Shown in pieces: positions 1 to 11,828 of a DNA stretch of 64,000 bases; position 1 is the stretch's first letter; every line of letters begins with the position of its first letter. The notes below the pieces were generated by a model. It was given only the letters and a program-made list of their open reading frames with translations, had not been told where the DNA came from and searched no databases. The stretch spans positions 2,278,191-2,342,190 of the forward strand of contig JAKOGI010000005.1 of the NCBI GenBank assembly GCA_029747015.1, read 5' to 3'. The translations under genes and the position numbers were made by a program. This stretch comes from Carnegiea gigantea. Taxonomy: Eukaryota > Streptophyta > Magnoliopsida > Caryophyllales > Cactaceae.

Positions 1-663
1 TTTATGTTATTTGGGACTTTGCTTTGCATTTTGATTTTTGTTGTTTTTCTCATATTAAGAGACTGGGTAATAGAATAGCTCATACCCTTATACATTTCCA
101 ACCGCACTCTGTTGGTACGAGGGAGTGATCAGGAGATTTACTAGATCGCATTATAGATATGGGATTGAAAGACATATGCACCAATTTTGACCCTCAGTAC
201 TGAAATTCTCCATTTTCTATTCCAAAAAAAATATTACTTAATAGAAAAATTAGAACATTAATTCATTGTTTAATAAATGAGTTTTTCAAAGAGACATTTG
301 TGCGCAGGGAAAAACTCGATTTGAAAGTACTCTACAGACAATTCTCTGCTGTGAAATCGTTTACATTTATATTGCAAAATATCAACTGAAAAGTATACAC
401 AAAAGCCAATAAAAATGTATATAAACACAAATAAGAATAAAAAGATGTGGCTGTAAATTTAACCTATTATGTGTATTGGAAGCAACTAATGTAACATTAA
501 GCACCGTTAAATCAATTAATGCAACATTAAGTACCGTTAAATATGATTGTTAAAGAAGACCATTTGCACAAAGTCTTGATTTGAATTACTAAGCCTAGAC
601 ATTAATTTCTGATAAGAAGACAAAAATATGCATCAGAAATTTTCACCCTTGAAGGAAACGAAA

Positions 664-728
<65 letters not shown>

Positions 729-1040
729 CTTAAGAGATCTTTAATTTTAAGGACAATTTGAAACTTTCTTTCGAAAAGATCATTTTTGAACAGAATATGA
801 GATGAGTTTAAGAGCAAACTATTACCTCTTTAAATCCTTGGTTAGTTATAGGACAAGATTCATAGGGCATGGCCAAATGTAAATGTGAGAACATAGTCAT
901 AGCCTTAAAAGAGTAGTCTAACGAGGCTTAGATGAATTTAGGCTACCCTTTCCTCGTGCTAGTTCATGCAATGTACATAATTTTAAAACGATCACTGCAA
1001 TGAGGCATTGTGAGTCAACCGATTTTCTTCAAGCTTCCAA
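1..1040. other. AT-rich intergenic DNA, no gene seen
   Basis: No credible coding frame was found. A small imperfect direct repeat of about 30 bases lies at 483-541 and carries the core ACATTAAG-ACCGTTAAAT twice. Otherwise only the TA array stands out. Confidence 0.6.
668..726. repeat. (TA)n microsatellite
   Basis: An uninterrupted AT dinucleotide run of about 59 bases. It lies in gene-free AT-rich DNA. Open frames across it are repeat artefacts. Confidence 0.95.
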
Positions 1041-1044
1041 TTTT

Positions 1045-1172
1045 AGTGGGTCTCTTTGAATCAACATCTTTATAAACAGAGATATCTGCAAAGTTAAGAC
1101 TGTTTATATCTGAATCTCCTTATATTCCGAAAAACGGCATCCGCACTGAGAGATGTTATAATTATTATTATT
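1045..1172 (+). mobile_element. old diverged SINE copy
   Basis: This segment aligns over nearly its whole length with the well-preserved SINE at 40876-40993. It shares a GGTCTCT-like start, a GTAAGACTG centre, an ATCTGRATCTCC block, a CACTGRGAG block near the end and a short T-rich trinucleotide tail (here ATT). No clear target-site duplication remains, so this is an old insertion. Assignment to a SINE family rests on resemblance to plant Au/TS-type SINE 3' regions. Confidence 0.6.
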
Positions 1173-1389
1173 GGTCTAATTCTCTCACTTAACGACGTCA
1201 TGAGGAGAATAATTTGATACCCAATTGAACCAATTAAATTGTAATATACTCCTTTTTATTAGTCAAATGCATGCACTTGATTTAGTCCTTGTAGCCTTAT
1301 CCAAATGTCAATTGTTGTTATTGTAAACATAAATTTCAAGTCTAAAATAAATTGGACAAGAATTTGAGTACAAAATTGAATCTTTGTAT

Positions 1390-1434
<45 letters not shown>

Positions 1435-1444
1435 TATATATATA

Positions 1445-1480
<36 letters not shown>

Positions 1481-2728
1481 TATAATCTCTATTGAATACA
1501 ATGAGAGTATTCCTCTGATTCGATCTCCTTTGAATGAGTTTTATCTTGAGAGAAGACCTAACAGGCTTAAAAGTTAAATAGATTACAATCTTATTTTGTG
1601 CTAACATATGCTGTTTAATTATGCCCTCTTTATCTTATAACATTTGAAGTGTTTATTTTAGATTAGATTTTTAGTCTCTCTACTTATAGAAATTTATGTA
1701 GGGTAATGTACGTCATTGTTGTTATTGTTGTTATCGAATAGTAGATTAGATTCTTTCTGATGAGAAAGATTGACTTTAAATATCATCAGGTTCATTTAAA
1801 GTTTATATATGCTAGTATACATGCGTGTGCTAGAGATTGAGGAGTATTTACGTATGTAATTACACTTCAAACAAAAAAGATCATTACATATATTTACGTT
1901 AGGCAGGGACATAGATCATAGTAATGAATCATATGAAACCCAATCAAAAGGCAAAATGAAGCTTTTAAGAGAATGCTGATTAATTAAGTTGGTGGCTAAT
2001 ACTGAGTCTCAGACAATTTGGCTGGGGTCAATAATGATAGTTTGGCCTTTTTTAAACAACATAAGCAACCTTGTATTACACATTATTAGTGCCTAACCCA
2101 CCTCAAAAGCCAAAAGGGGAGCAGTTACTTTTGAGGGTATAAATAAAATCAATAAAACGCAATTACATGTAATGATTAAAGAAAGGGGCAACAGATAAAA
2201 AAACTAATATATTCAAGATTTCAGTCAAATGTCATTAACAAGTGCTTCATATATCCATGCAAATGGCTTGACTTCTGAGAATGGGTAGCTGAATTTGGAT
2301 GAACTTGTCTATGACGCTAAGGCCTAAGCTCATTAGGGCTTTGGCATTAGGGGTTTTTTTTGGGTATTTGAGTTTTTATTTACTAGAGTTGAATTATCGT
2401 TGATTCATAAAAGAATATAACTCTGCTATCATTTTTTTTTTTTTCCAGTCAGTAAGACTCAAATTTTGACACATTATTCTGCTCCAACATTGCTCTTAGG
2501 GTCGGTGAATAATCAATCTGATGGACACGAGGAGTGATCCAACTCATGGTTTAATGACCAAAGTGTTCAATCGAATATCCTCAACAGAACATTTCATAAG
2601 TTCTCTAACAAGAACGGTTAAAATCTGAATTCAAACTTTCAGATTAAAAACACATTAATAGAAACATGAAAAAGAAAACTCAAAGTTGGACAAACCAACC
2701 TGGAAATCTATGTTCTATATAGTCACAA
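1173..2728. other. AT-rich intergenic DNA, no gene seen
   Basis: Apart from the TA array, this stretch holds only AT-rich sequence with short homopolymers such as T12 near 2431. No coding frame has family resemblance. Confidence 0.55.
1391..1478. repeat. (TA)n microsatellite, interrupted
   Basis: TA repeats of about 88 bases with two short interruptions, in gene-free sequence. Confidence 0.95.
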
Positions 2729-2954
2729 TATTTGGCTTTTCTTTTTTTGTTGACTAACCAACGAGGTTCTACATTTTTGACAATAACATCAAAACATAAT
2801 GGCCCTGTTTAGCAAACAGCTATTAGATGTTAGCTATTAACTATTTGGCTTTTCTTTTTTTGTTGACTAACCAACGAGGCTCTACATTTTTGACAATAAC
2901 ATCAAAATATAATGGCTCTGTTTGGCAAACAGCTATGAGCTGTTAGCTATTAAC
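2729..2954. repeat. 113-bp tandem duplication at a MITE edge
   Basis: Two direct copies, 2729-2841 and 2842-2954, differ by only a few bases. Each starts TATTTGGCTTTTC and ends GTTAGCTATTAAC. Each copy combines flanking DNA with the first ~40 bases of the adjacent MITE, so the element's terminus (GGCYCTGTTTRGCAAACAGC) is present twice. Confidence 0.9.
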
Positions 2955-3243
2955 TATTTGTATTAGCCGTTAGCTGTTAGCTTTTTGAGTTAGCTGTTTG
3001 TTGAAAAACTGTTTGGTAAAATTAGCTGTTTCGGATAAAATTGTGAGACAAAAAACTAATTCTTCAAAAAGCTCTTCGAAAAAGCTCATGGAATTAGCTT
3101 TTTAAGATTAGCTTTTTGGATCCAAAAAACTCCTCTGAAACCAAACGTTCAAATTAACTTTTTTACTTGATCAAATAGCTAATTTTGGGCAAAAAACTCT
3201 TTTTGGTCAAAAAACTCTTCAAAAAACTATTTGCCAAACACCC
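2914..3243. mobile_element. TIR MITE with 3-bp target duplication
   Basis: The left end GGCTCTGTTTGGCAAA is matched as an inverted repeat by the right end, which reads GGGTGTTTGGCAAAT on the other strand. AAT flanks both sides (2911-2913 and 3244-3246), consistent with a 3-bp target-site duplication. The interior is AT-rich and repeats AGCTGTTAGCT and AAAAAACTCTT motifs, with no coding capacity. A relative lies at 54086-54478. Confidence 0.75.
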
Positions 3244-6200
3244 AATACGATCGAGAATCATAAAAGCCATTTAACTCAACTTTTATAATACTGCTAAACA
3301 ATAAAACTTGTATAATACTACCACATTATATACCATATTTAATATAACCTACCAATGAGAAGTTGGAGATTGTAATACAGCCACACGTTACTCCAAGACA
3401 AATGCTATTTCACAAGTTAGGTGGAATTCAAAGGGAATTTGTTTTCCCCTTTGCTGCTAATCGCCCTGTTTGTTCACCTGCCCAGCCACCCATGTCAACT
3501 TTCATATTGTTGTGTCTCTTTATTTATTATAACGGAAGATGTGACATAGCTTATTAGTATTAATTGGACTACAATTTTGAAATATTATGAATCATTCAAA
3601 TTTCTTCAGGGGGGGCCTCAAAGTTTAGATATTTGATGAAACTTAAGCTGAATTTTAATTTATTAAAATAGTTACATGCATTCAGATATACTCTTTCTGT
3701 CTCATATTCACAGTCATATGTGAAAAATATGCAAAAATAAGCATTAAATATATTCGTATTATAGAAATATGTTTAATTCCATAAAACAGTGATTTTTTTG
3801 GGGAAAAGTAAACTCTGATAATGTCATGGGACTAAATAAGATGATATTTTTGATAATAAATATGGGACATATGAGATTGAATACCACCAAGAGCTGTTAA
3901 TAGTTATATATTTCTTAGATAATATTGTACTTGAAGTTTAGATATTTAATGACACTTAAACTAAACTGATTGGGAGAAGTCCGTTTCACATATACTGAGA
4001 TACATCATCCTACATCAAAATTAAATACGACAAAGAATCATTAATATTTGTAAATCTATCTGATAATTTTGTACTTACAAAAAGAAAATTTCTAAAACAA
4101 ATGTATAGCCATGATTTGATTTGTCATGTCATACATACTAAACTCTTTTTCTTTATTTTTCTTATGTATATTTGGAAATTTGTTTTAGTGGGCTCTCATA
4201 ATTATGAAAGTAAGAGAACATAGTAAGTGACCTAATTAATGGAGCTTAGCCAAGGTAGCACCTTTGCTCATGTGGCACATGTCTTTTGCTAGGGACAATT
4301 ATATATACATCTGTTTGGCTGCATGGAAAGAGGGGAAAAAAAACTTCTCCACTGGGAAACCCATTCCAAATGTATGCAAATGCCAGGTATCATATTTAAC
4401 TTACACCACATGAAATTTGTCCCCATTTTGCTGTCTTCCACACACCACCCAATGGTACAAATTCGTACCACTTTTCCGTAACTCTGCAACTTGCATGTAG
4501 GGTACATTAATCACGCGTATTTTTCTTTACCTAATTAATTAAACCGCAAGTCTGCAATAATTAATTCATTTTATGTAGGTATGCATCTGGAATCCAAGGA
4601 GTAAACAAGTTTAAACAATTATTACATAAAAATTAATATTTTTTTTTGAAAGGGGGTTAAAGTACATTGCAAAAATTGATTAAAGTACATTGCAAATTGA
4701 TATGTGAAGTTTAGATTTTCTTTTGAATTGGGTGGGAATGTGGGATGTTTCAAATTAATTACCAAGAGATTGTTTATGTTAGTTTTGATATTGAAAACGA
4801 TTGGTTGTCTATTTCACATGAAACTTGTGCTCACTTAAACGCGCAAAATCAGTCCCATTTACAATCCAAATAGGTGGTGAAAATGGATTTTAAATGGGTA
4901 TGGGGCAAGTGTTGAAAAAAGAGTACGGGTATGAGTATAGCCTCACCCAGCCCATAACCATACCCCACCTGTATCCGTTTTTGTAATAAGATAAAAAAAT
5001 TATTTTTGTTTAATATTTTTTTGATTTAAGTCCAATCCAAATCATTTCTAACAAAAAAAATTAGTCAATAATGTATTTGACTTCACATTGCTAAATAATA
5101 TATTATCAAAATATCACAACTTTGCAATCTTATAATGACAAAAACATATATTATACTTGGATATGGGTTGGATGTGGGTATCAATTTTCATTCTCTATAT
5201 GAATCCAAATAAAATTCATGAACCTGCAAAACTCGATGGATATGGTTATAGGTTTTATTTTTTAATACTCGATGGATACCGGTACGGATATAGGTATGAT
5301 TTTTGAAAATAGGTATGAATAAGGGTACGGCTCAACCCGCCTTAGGTGTATTTTTTATATGTCATGTATAACATATACTAAAGAGGCTGCTTTGGGTGAT
5401 CTTAAAACAAACAAATAGAAGCTGTCTCAATTATGTTGTATGATTATTATCTGACTTTGTGTGTGACATTCATTTTACACCGTTCATCCATAAAGATTGT
5501 GATATGATAATGTGATCCCAGTATCTTTCTTCTTTGAATATTTGGAAAATAGAGAGATCTTTGACGTAGTATATATATTTTTCTAAACAGACCCTGTATT
5601 ATTAATGACCTTTCAATTTTTAATTTTATAAAATTAATTTTACCTTTCTACTTTTGTGAGAGGCAATTTTAGAAAGAATTGAATGACTTTAATTTAAAGG
5701 CAATGATATATGCTTGGCTTTGTGCCATACGAGTTCCAATTCTCCATGTCACAATCAACTACAAATGCGTAATTAAAGGATATCTAACCAAAATGAGAGG
5801 GGACAAGATGTTTAGTTGTAAGGTTTATCCTTTTGCATCATCCTTTATTTATAGAACTCATTTGATTAAAGGGGGCTTTTGCTGAGTAGGCAAACCAATA
5901 TTTTGGTTATGCCCATAATTAATTAACTTTTTTGTTCATTTAAGAAAGGATTAGGTCCAAGGTACTAATGACTTTTCAAAGATTGTTACAACAAAATACT
6001 TGAATCCATTGAAAATTATGCAATTAACTAGGATGAATCCCATGCTTCGCACAAATTTTTATTAATATTTATTTACTGATAATGAAATAAAAATAATTTA
6101 TTATGACTAACATCTGAAATATACTATAATACACAACACTTATTGAAACGAACAAATTTTTAAAATAAATTTCAATGAAATTATGATAATTAATTAATAT

Positions 6201-7080
6201 AAATATTAATTTTTCACATAGTATTTTCAATAATATTGATTCATGATTTAAATATCATATTCTACGTAAATCCTAAGAAAGTAATAGCATAAAAATGAAG
6301 CTATAATCTATATGTAGTTGTTTTAAATTGAATAATGAATTTATGACTGTCATTTTGGTCATGTAACTCATGCATGTGTATTGCCTAAAAATATGCATAA
6401 ATAATTTATGAAGTTATAATATATAGTAAAAAAGCTTGCTGATCAAATTTTTGTATTGTCATTACACTCACTTTTATTTTTTAATAAACGTCATTTATTT
6501 CATTTATTTGAATTTTACTCTTTATTGGGATAATTGTAAAATAATTAAGCGCAAGCATTTGTTCTAGACAGTTATTTGAATTTTCTAGTTACCAATAGTC
6601 GATGATATTTTTAAATAGTAATTGCATTGTCTTACAATACAAATTTTGCATAGTCAAATTGAGTTGATTAACATTAAAGTGAGTGCATTGATATGCAGAT
6701 AATTTTTAAAAGGGTACATTAAATTATTATTAATTTTTTATTTTATTATTTGTCGACTAATGTTTATAATTACTTAAATAATTGGATAAAAGATTAATAC
6801 TTTTATTATTTTATTTCATTATATATATAGTAAACCCATGTTATGCTTCTGAAACTCTATAATAATGATTATGTTATTCTATAGTTATTACTATTTACAA
6901 ACTAAAATCATTTTTGACTTGCCAAAATATACGAGTAAAAGAGTACATGAAACCTTTATTATAACAATAATACTTTTGTTATTTTATATCATTTTATAAT
7001 AAAGTCATTTTTTATCTCTCAAAGCTATTTATTTAAACTAAATCTAATTGTAAAGGTATTTTTGACTTTGAAATTTTAGG
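3244..7080. other. AT-rich intergenic DNA with a GGGTATGGG-rich patch
   Basis: No gene is seen. About 4895-5345 contains repeated GGTATGGG/GGTACGG-type words on both strands with an AT-rich centre. It looks like a decayed non-autonomous repeat, but no clean termini were found. The remainder is very AT-rich. Confidence 0.5.
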
Positions 7081-7320
7081 TATAAAAAAGCACATTAAAT
7101 TATGACATTTGGGATTAAAGAAAGATGAAAGGAAAAAAAAGGTAGTCAATAATAATATGACATTTATCGCGCTACCATCAATCCATTCATTCCATTCACT
7201 TTTATAAAGAGCACATTAAATTATGACATTTGGGATTACAGAAAGATGAAAAAAAAGAAAGTAGCTAATAATAATATGACACTTGTCAAGCTGCCATCAA
7301 CCCATTCATTCCATTGACTA
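7081..7320 (+). repeat. 120-bp direct tandem repeat, two copies
   Basis: Two adjacent copies of about 120 bases start at 7081 and 7201. Shared blocks include GCACATTAAATTATGACATT, GGGATTA-AGAAAGATGAA, AATAATAATATGACA and CCATTCATTCCATT. They differ by scattered substitutions and small indels. No coding meaning is evident. Confidence 0.85.
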
Positions 7321-7440
7321 TATTATATATATGATTTATGATGTTTAATGCCCTTGTCATTTTGACTGATATGATGTATTTGAGTATTCCTTCTTTTTTT
7401 TTTTTTTTTTTTCCTTTTAGTATAATCAACAAAAATTTGG

Positions 7441-7693
7441 TTCATAATCTGCATAATTGGAAAAAGGCAAATTTGAACTATTTTTTGAACTTGGATTGTA
7501 GCGGACTAAAGCAAACAACTTTTCTAAGCTTCCTCTAATCCGTTTCCATGAGCAATGGCTAGTTTACTGTTTTTAAATTTAGGACCTAACAGAACCAATT
7601 TTTCTGTAATTTTACAATTTAGAACTAAAACTGCTATATCAGAACCCACCTACAACCCACCTAGTGGCGGAATTTTTGAGGTATTAAATTTGG
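7441..7693 (+). repeat. dispersed repeat, copy 1
   Basis: About 250 bases match 60558-60810 in the same orientation. Shared words include GCGGA(C/T)TAAA-CAAA, CTAGTGGC-AA and TTTTTGAGG-ATTAAATTTGGA. This suggests an interspersed repeat family of unknown class. Small open frames here are not supported as genes. Confidence 0.65.
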
Positions 7694-9515
7694 AGTGTAA
7701 TCAACAAAAATATTCTTTTCAACTTCTTGGAGTCTATAGATACGAAGAAATGTGGTGGTGTTTGAGCAGCAAGTCCTAAATGTATCTGCCCTCTTGTTGT
7801 GGCTATTTTGCGGATTGGATTTTCCTTCTTTTTTTTTTCCCCCCACCCCCTCACCTTTTGAGTGGAGGCTGGTGTTCTGTTCTAGTGTACGCTTTGCATG
7901 ATAGCATTATTAATCCAAAATAAATAAATAAATAAGTAAAATGAAACCATTTGTAATTAACATGCATGATCATTTTAAAACATTCGCCTAATAAATCTCT
8001 TCCTTCCTCTTTTTTCTCATGTCTATACAATATGTATGTTATTATTCAAACAAAAGATGAACTGGATATAAATGAAGCATAAAGGTCGATATAGGCAAGA
8101 TTTAGACCCAAATATTTGATAACAACTCACAAAAACTTTACTAATTGAACTAACCGACATCCACAGAAGACGAATATTATGATCCAGTGGATATCACATG
8201 AAAAATTATATCTCTTGATATACTTGACTCTCCTCCCCCCCCCCCCCCCACACACAAAAGCCTATTAATTAAGTGGTGCAAGTTCAAAAAAGAAAAAAAA
8301 AGAAAAAAATTAAGAACTATCCAAGTTGGCCTAAACAATATTAAAATTTTTGAAAATAACAGGGTTATATTGGCCAATTCTACCGTTTATTAACGTGCTA
8401 GAGGAAGGGCGTTATATTTGCAAACTCTTGACAAGGACCGTGCCACCAAGTGCAACACTGTGTTTTGATGGTACGAGACAATTCGTCTAAACTTTCTCAC
8501 TAATGAATGATTAACACGGATGATTCATTGCATATGTTTTCATCCTCTTTGCGATTTAATCACATGGTCACTCTGACTCCACCATGCACATCCGCGCATT
8601 CATCAACGTCATGATCGAAAATATTCTATCTGATGGTTTATATGTCACCCATCAGTGTAATAACTATCCAAAACATTCTTGAAATGTTTGTACTTTTCAC
8701 CTTCGAGATATAAATAACTATTCCAACAAAAAAACAAGTCAGAAATTCGCGTTCAATCACTTATATCCCCTTGTTGCTATATTCTGATTAGTAGACGTTA
8801 AAGTATAGAAATATAAGAAAGTGAGCGTATTCATCATCTATGTACACGGATTAGTTATTGAAGTGTAGAAAATACATATACGATACCAGCTATGACTACA
8901 TTTTCATTCAATAGTGTTAAATTTAACAGCAAAAGCAGATCTTGCCATATACAGTCAAGATAGGCTTACAAGTATGCAGTCTTATCTATATCATATACAT
9001 ATTCATAAGAAAAAATCTCATTCAAGATATATATTGTGCACTATATACTGACACATGTTATGCACGGGAGCAAGTAACAATATGGTAGACTAGTGGATGA
9101 AATTTTCATAGCATACTAGCATGTATGCATCTGTTTGGACTGAATAATGTACACCCCTATCTTTATCATTGCATAATTTGCGGAGAGTGGGAAAGCATGA
9201 TGAAATTGCTTGACAAAGACGCACCCATTGAATTTGGATGCATTTCATTTGAAGTCTTAATTATAACTTCATGCAGTGAACTTGAATTCATTAATCCATA
9301 CGTGATTGACTAATTTCATAAGGTGCATATCTATCTTCCTTTCCTTTTCTCTGTGATGGAGTCTATACATTAATACATGCGTATTGTCACAATGAGTAAT
9401 TATTGTGGGGGTCAATATCAACAAATTTCATGAATTTTTCAAAGATACTACTAGTAATAGTCTCACACGTATTGATGAAAATTATCTGTAATGAGAACAA
9501 TAGATCTACTATTAA
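7694..9515. other. intergenic DNA, no gene seen
   Basis: AT-rich DNA holding a C15 run at 8235-8249 and T-rich runs. No frame longer than about 70 codons has recognisable similarity. Confidence 0.5.
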
Positions 9516-9915
9516 GATTCCGTTTGGTCCTTCAAAAATTTGGTGGAAAGAAAAGTTGAAGAAAAAAATGTGAAGGAAAAAAAGGTAGAGAGAATGATTT
9601 TTTCTTTTGTTTGAACTGGGGAAAAAAATATAAGAATTTGGATGAGAAATTTGAATGTTGATGAATTACTTGAATCATGTTGGTATCATCTAAGTAGTGC
9701 AAGGTTGGAGGAGGACGAGAATTCTTTTGGTAACTTTTTTCAAACTTTCCTTGCAATTTTATGAGGAAAATTTTATCACTTGTTTCTAACAATTTTTCTA
9801 CCTAATTTTCCTCCATTTTTTTCTTTGTGATTTTCTCCAAACCAAACACAAGAAAAAAAGTTACTTTCTCAAATTTTTTTCTTTTCATCAAATTTTTCGA
9901 AGTTCAAACGAAGCC
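9516..9915. mobile_element. Tourist/Harbinger-like MITE
   Basis: Terminal inverted repeats of about 35 bases: the left end begins GATTCCGTTTGG, and the right end read in reverse complement begins GGCTTCGTTTG. Both continue into a shared CAAAAATTTG-like block. The element is flanked by TAA on both sides (9513-9515 and 9916-9918), the 3-bp duplication typical of PIF/Harbinger MITEs. The interior is AT-rich and non-coding. Confidence 0.8.
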
Positions 9916-11828
9916 TAAAAGAGGGAATATTTGATTATAAATAATAATAATATCAAATTATTTTTAAAAAAGTGAATGTCACCTAAGATGGATGTCAAAT
10001 TATCTACGGACAAATATGTATGCACGTATAACCATCTAAGTCCAAGTAGAACTATCTATACGACCCAAGTTTGTGCAACGTAAAAAATAAAAATATAATT
10101 AAAGTAAAAATATAGTTCCAATATATGCAATAGAAAAAATAAAAAGATAGTTTCAATGCATGTGGAGACTGCATCTTCTTCTCCCTTCATCCTTCTTTCG
10201 CCATTTGCCACAATCATCACTATCACTGACCATCCTGGCCATCTCCGTTGTCATCTTTTCACTTCTATTATGTAGTATTTTACTTTTCGCCATAGTAGTG
10301 TCTCCAACTGTGACAGTAGTTTGTCTCTCCAACTGCGAGAGTTGTTTAATGGTTGGTGTTATTTGCTTTCGTGTAGTCCTTTTGTATATTTTCCAAGGGA
10401 TAAATTGTGGTTTAAAGATAGAGCAACTCTTCAGTAACTTTCGATACTTCAAATGGGATCTATTTTGTTAGAAGAATATCATCCCCCATAAGACTACACC
10501 AAATCAGCAGCTCCAATTCAAGGAAGATATAACATTAGATCTATGGATCTCTTTTCCAGGTTGTATAATGAAACAATGATTGTGGGAAGACGAGCGATCA
10601 ATGTACGTAAAAATAGTTTTTTTGGGATGTGGATTATATTTTGATATTAGAGTTTATATATGTTCGTGTTCGATATGCCTTCTAGATGCCGTATGGCCAA
10701 TTATTTAGTGGAATTCTTCCCTTTTCTCAATTAAAAAAAGGCATTTGTAGAAAAATACCCCTTCGTAATTACAATAGAAATAGGATTCTTTATAGTTAGA
10801 TCACTTATATGAGATATTGTTATTTCACAATTCCTATATTCAACAATTTAGGAACTCATTCTGTTGCTATAATTTTAAGATTATTGGATTTTAATGATAT
10901 CAACTTTGGAGCTCTGAACGTCAAATAAATAAAGCTATAAACAACACAATATTTTACCTGCGAAACTGTAACATGCCTACTGGGTCAGCACTTACCGTCA
11001 CACGGGACACGAGCGGGTTGGAAATCAAATTAAACACCTCCCCAAAACCACCCCCCCCCCCCCCCCCAAAAAAAACCCCAAAAAAAACCCAACCCAAAAA
11101 ACAAAAAACAAACCTTATTTTTTCAACCTTCGGGCCAATCCATCCAGCTCATAAGTTTCATACTTTTGACCCTAGGTTCCCTCAGGGACTAACTATCTCA
11201 AAGCAAGCCACGTTAAATCGAGTACAATGCATAATACTTGAAGGAGTACAATCTAATAACTATCACCACACCAGACACCGGCGGGGCGAAATTCAAATTG
11301 AACCGGGGGGCATCGATTACCTACTTTTCCATTGCAAAAATAAATATCTTGTTTTTGGGCAATATAATGAAGATGCAAAATAAATAAACAAAATCAATTG
11401 GGTCTGTTTCAGAGGGGGAAAAAAAAACCAAAAAAAAAAATCTGGGATGGTGCTTACAATCGCACACAATGTACAGAGACATGACCATCCAGATTAAAAG
11501 GACAATCAAATGTATGCACTCATGAACATGTACGTGTTCCCAGATCTTAAAGACTAAAAACCAAATACTGCATGTAGCAATGTACAAAACTTTGAGGCCG
11601 AAAAACACCTCCTTACCATTCCAGGAGAAATGCTACAATCACAAGCACCGCGGCTTCTTCTGATGACAAATACTACTGCATCCTAATCTATTCTCCTGTG
11701 TAGAACTCCGAATTCTTGGTTTCCGTCATGCTAGTATTCACAGGTTTCTTGGGGTCTGTCCAGTATTTACATGCGATAGCAGCAAAGGCAATATGCTTAT
11801 AAGTTTTGTGACCGTATCATCATTGACT
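9916..11828. other. intergenic DNA up to the DnaJ 3' end, with C17/A8 tract
   Basis: No gene is seen. A C17 run followed by alternating A and C runs lies at 11051-11100. The last few hundred bases before 11829 probably include the 3' untranslated region of the minus-strand DnaJ gene, but no polyadenylation site could be fixed. Confidence 0.5.

Noticed and set aside
3363..3557. 64-codon frame near the MITE at 3 kb
   Set aside because: Short, no known domain, surrounded by AT-rich repeat DNA.
10153..10471. Overlapping ~100-codon frames on both strands
   Set aside because: Composition is ordinary noncoding with a hydrophobic bias from CT-rich DNA, and no similarity was recognised.
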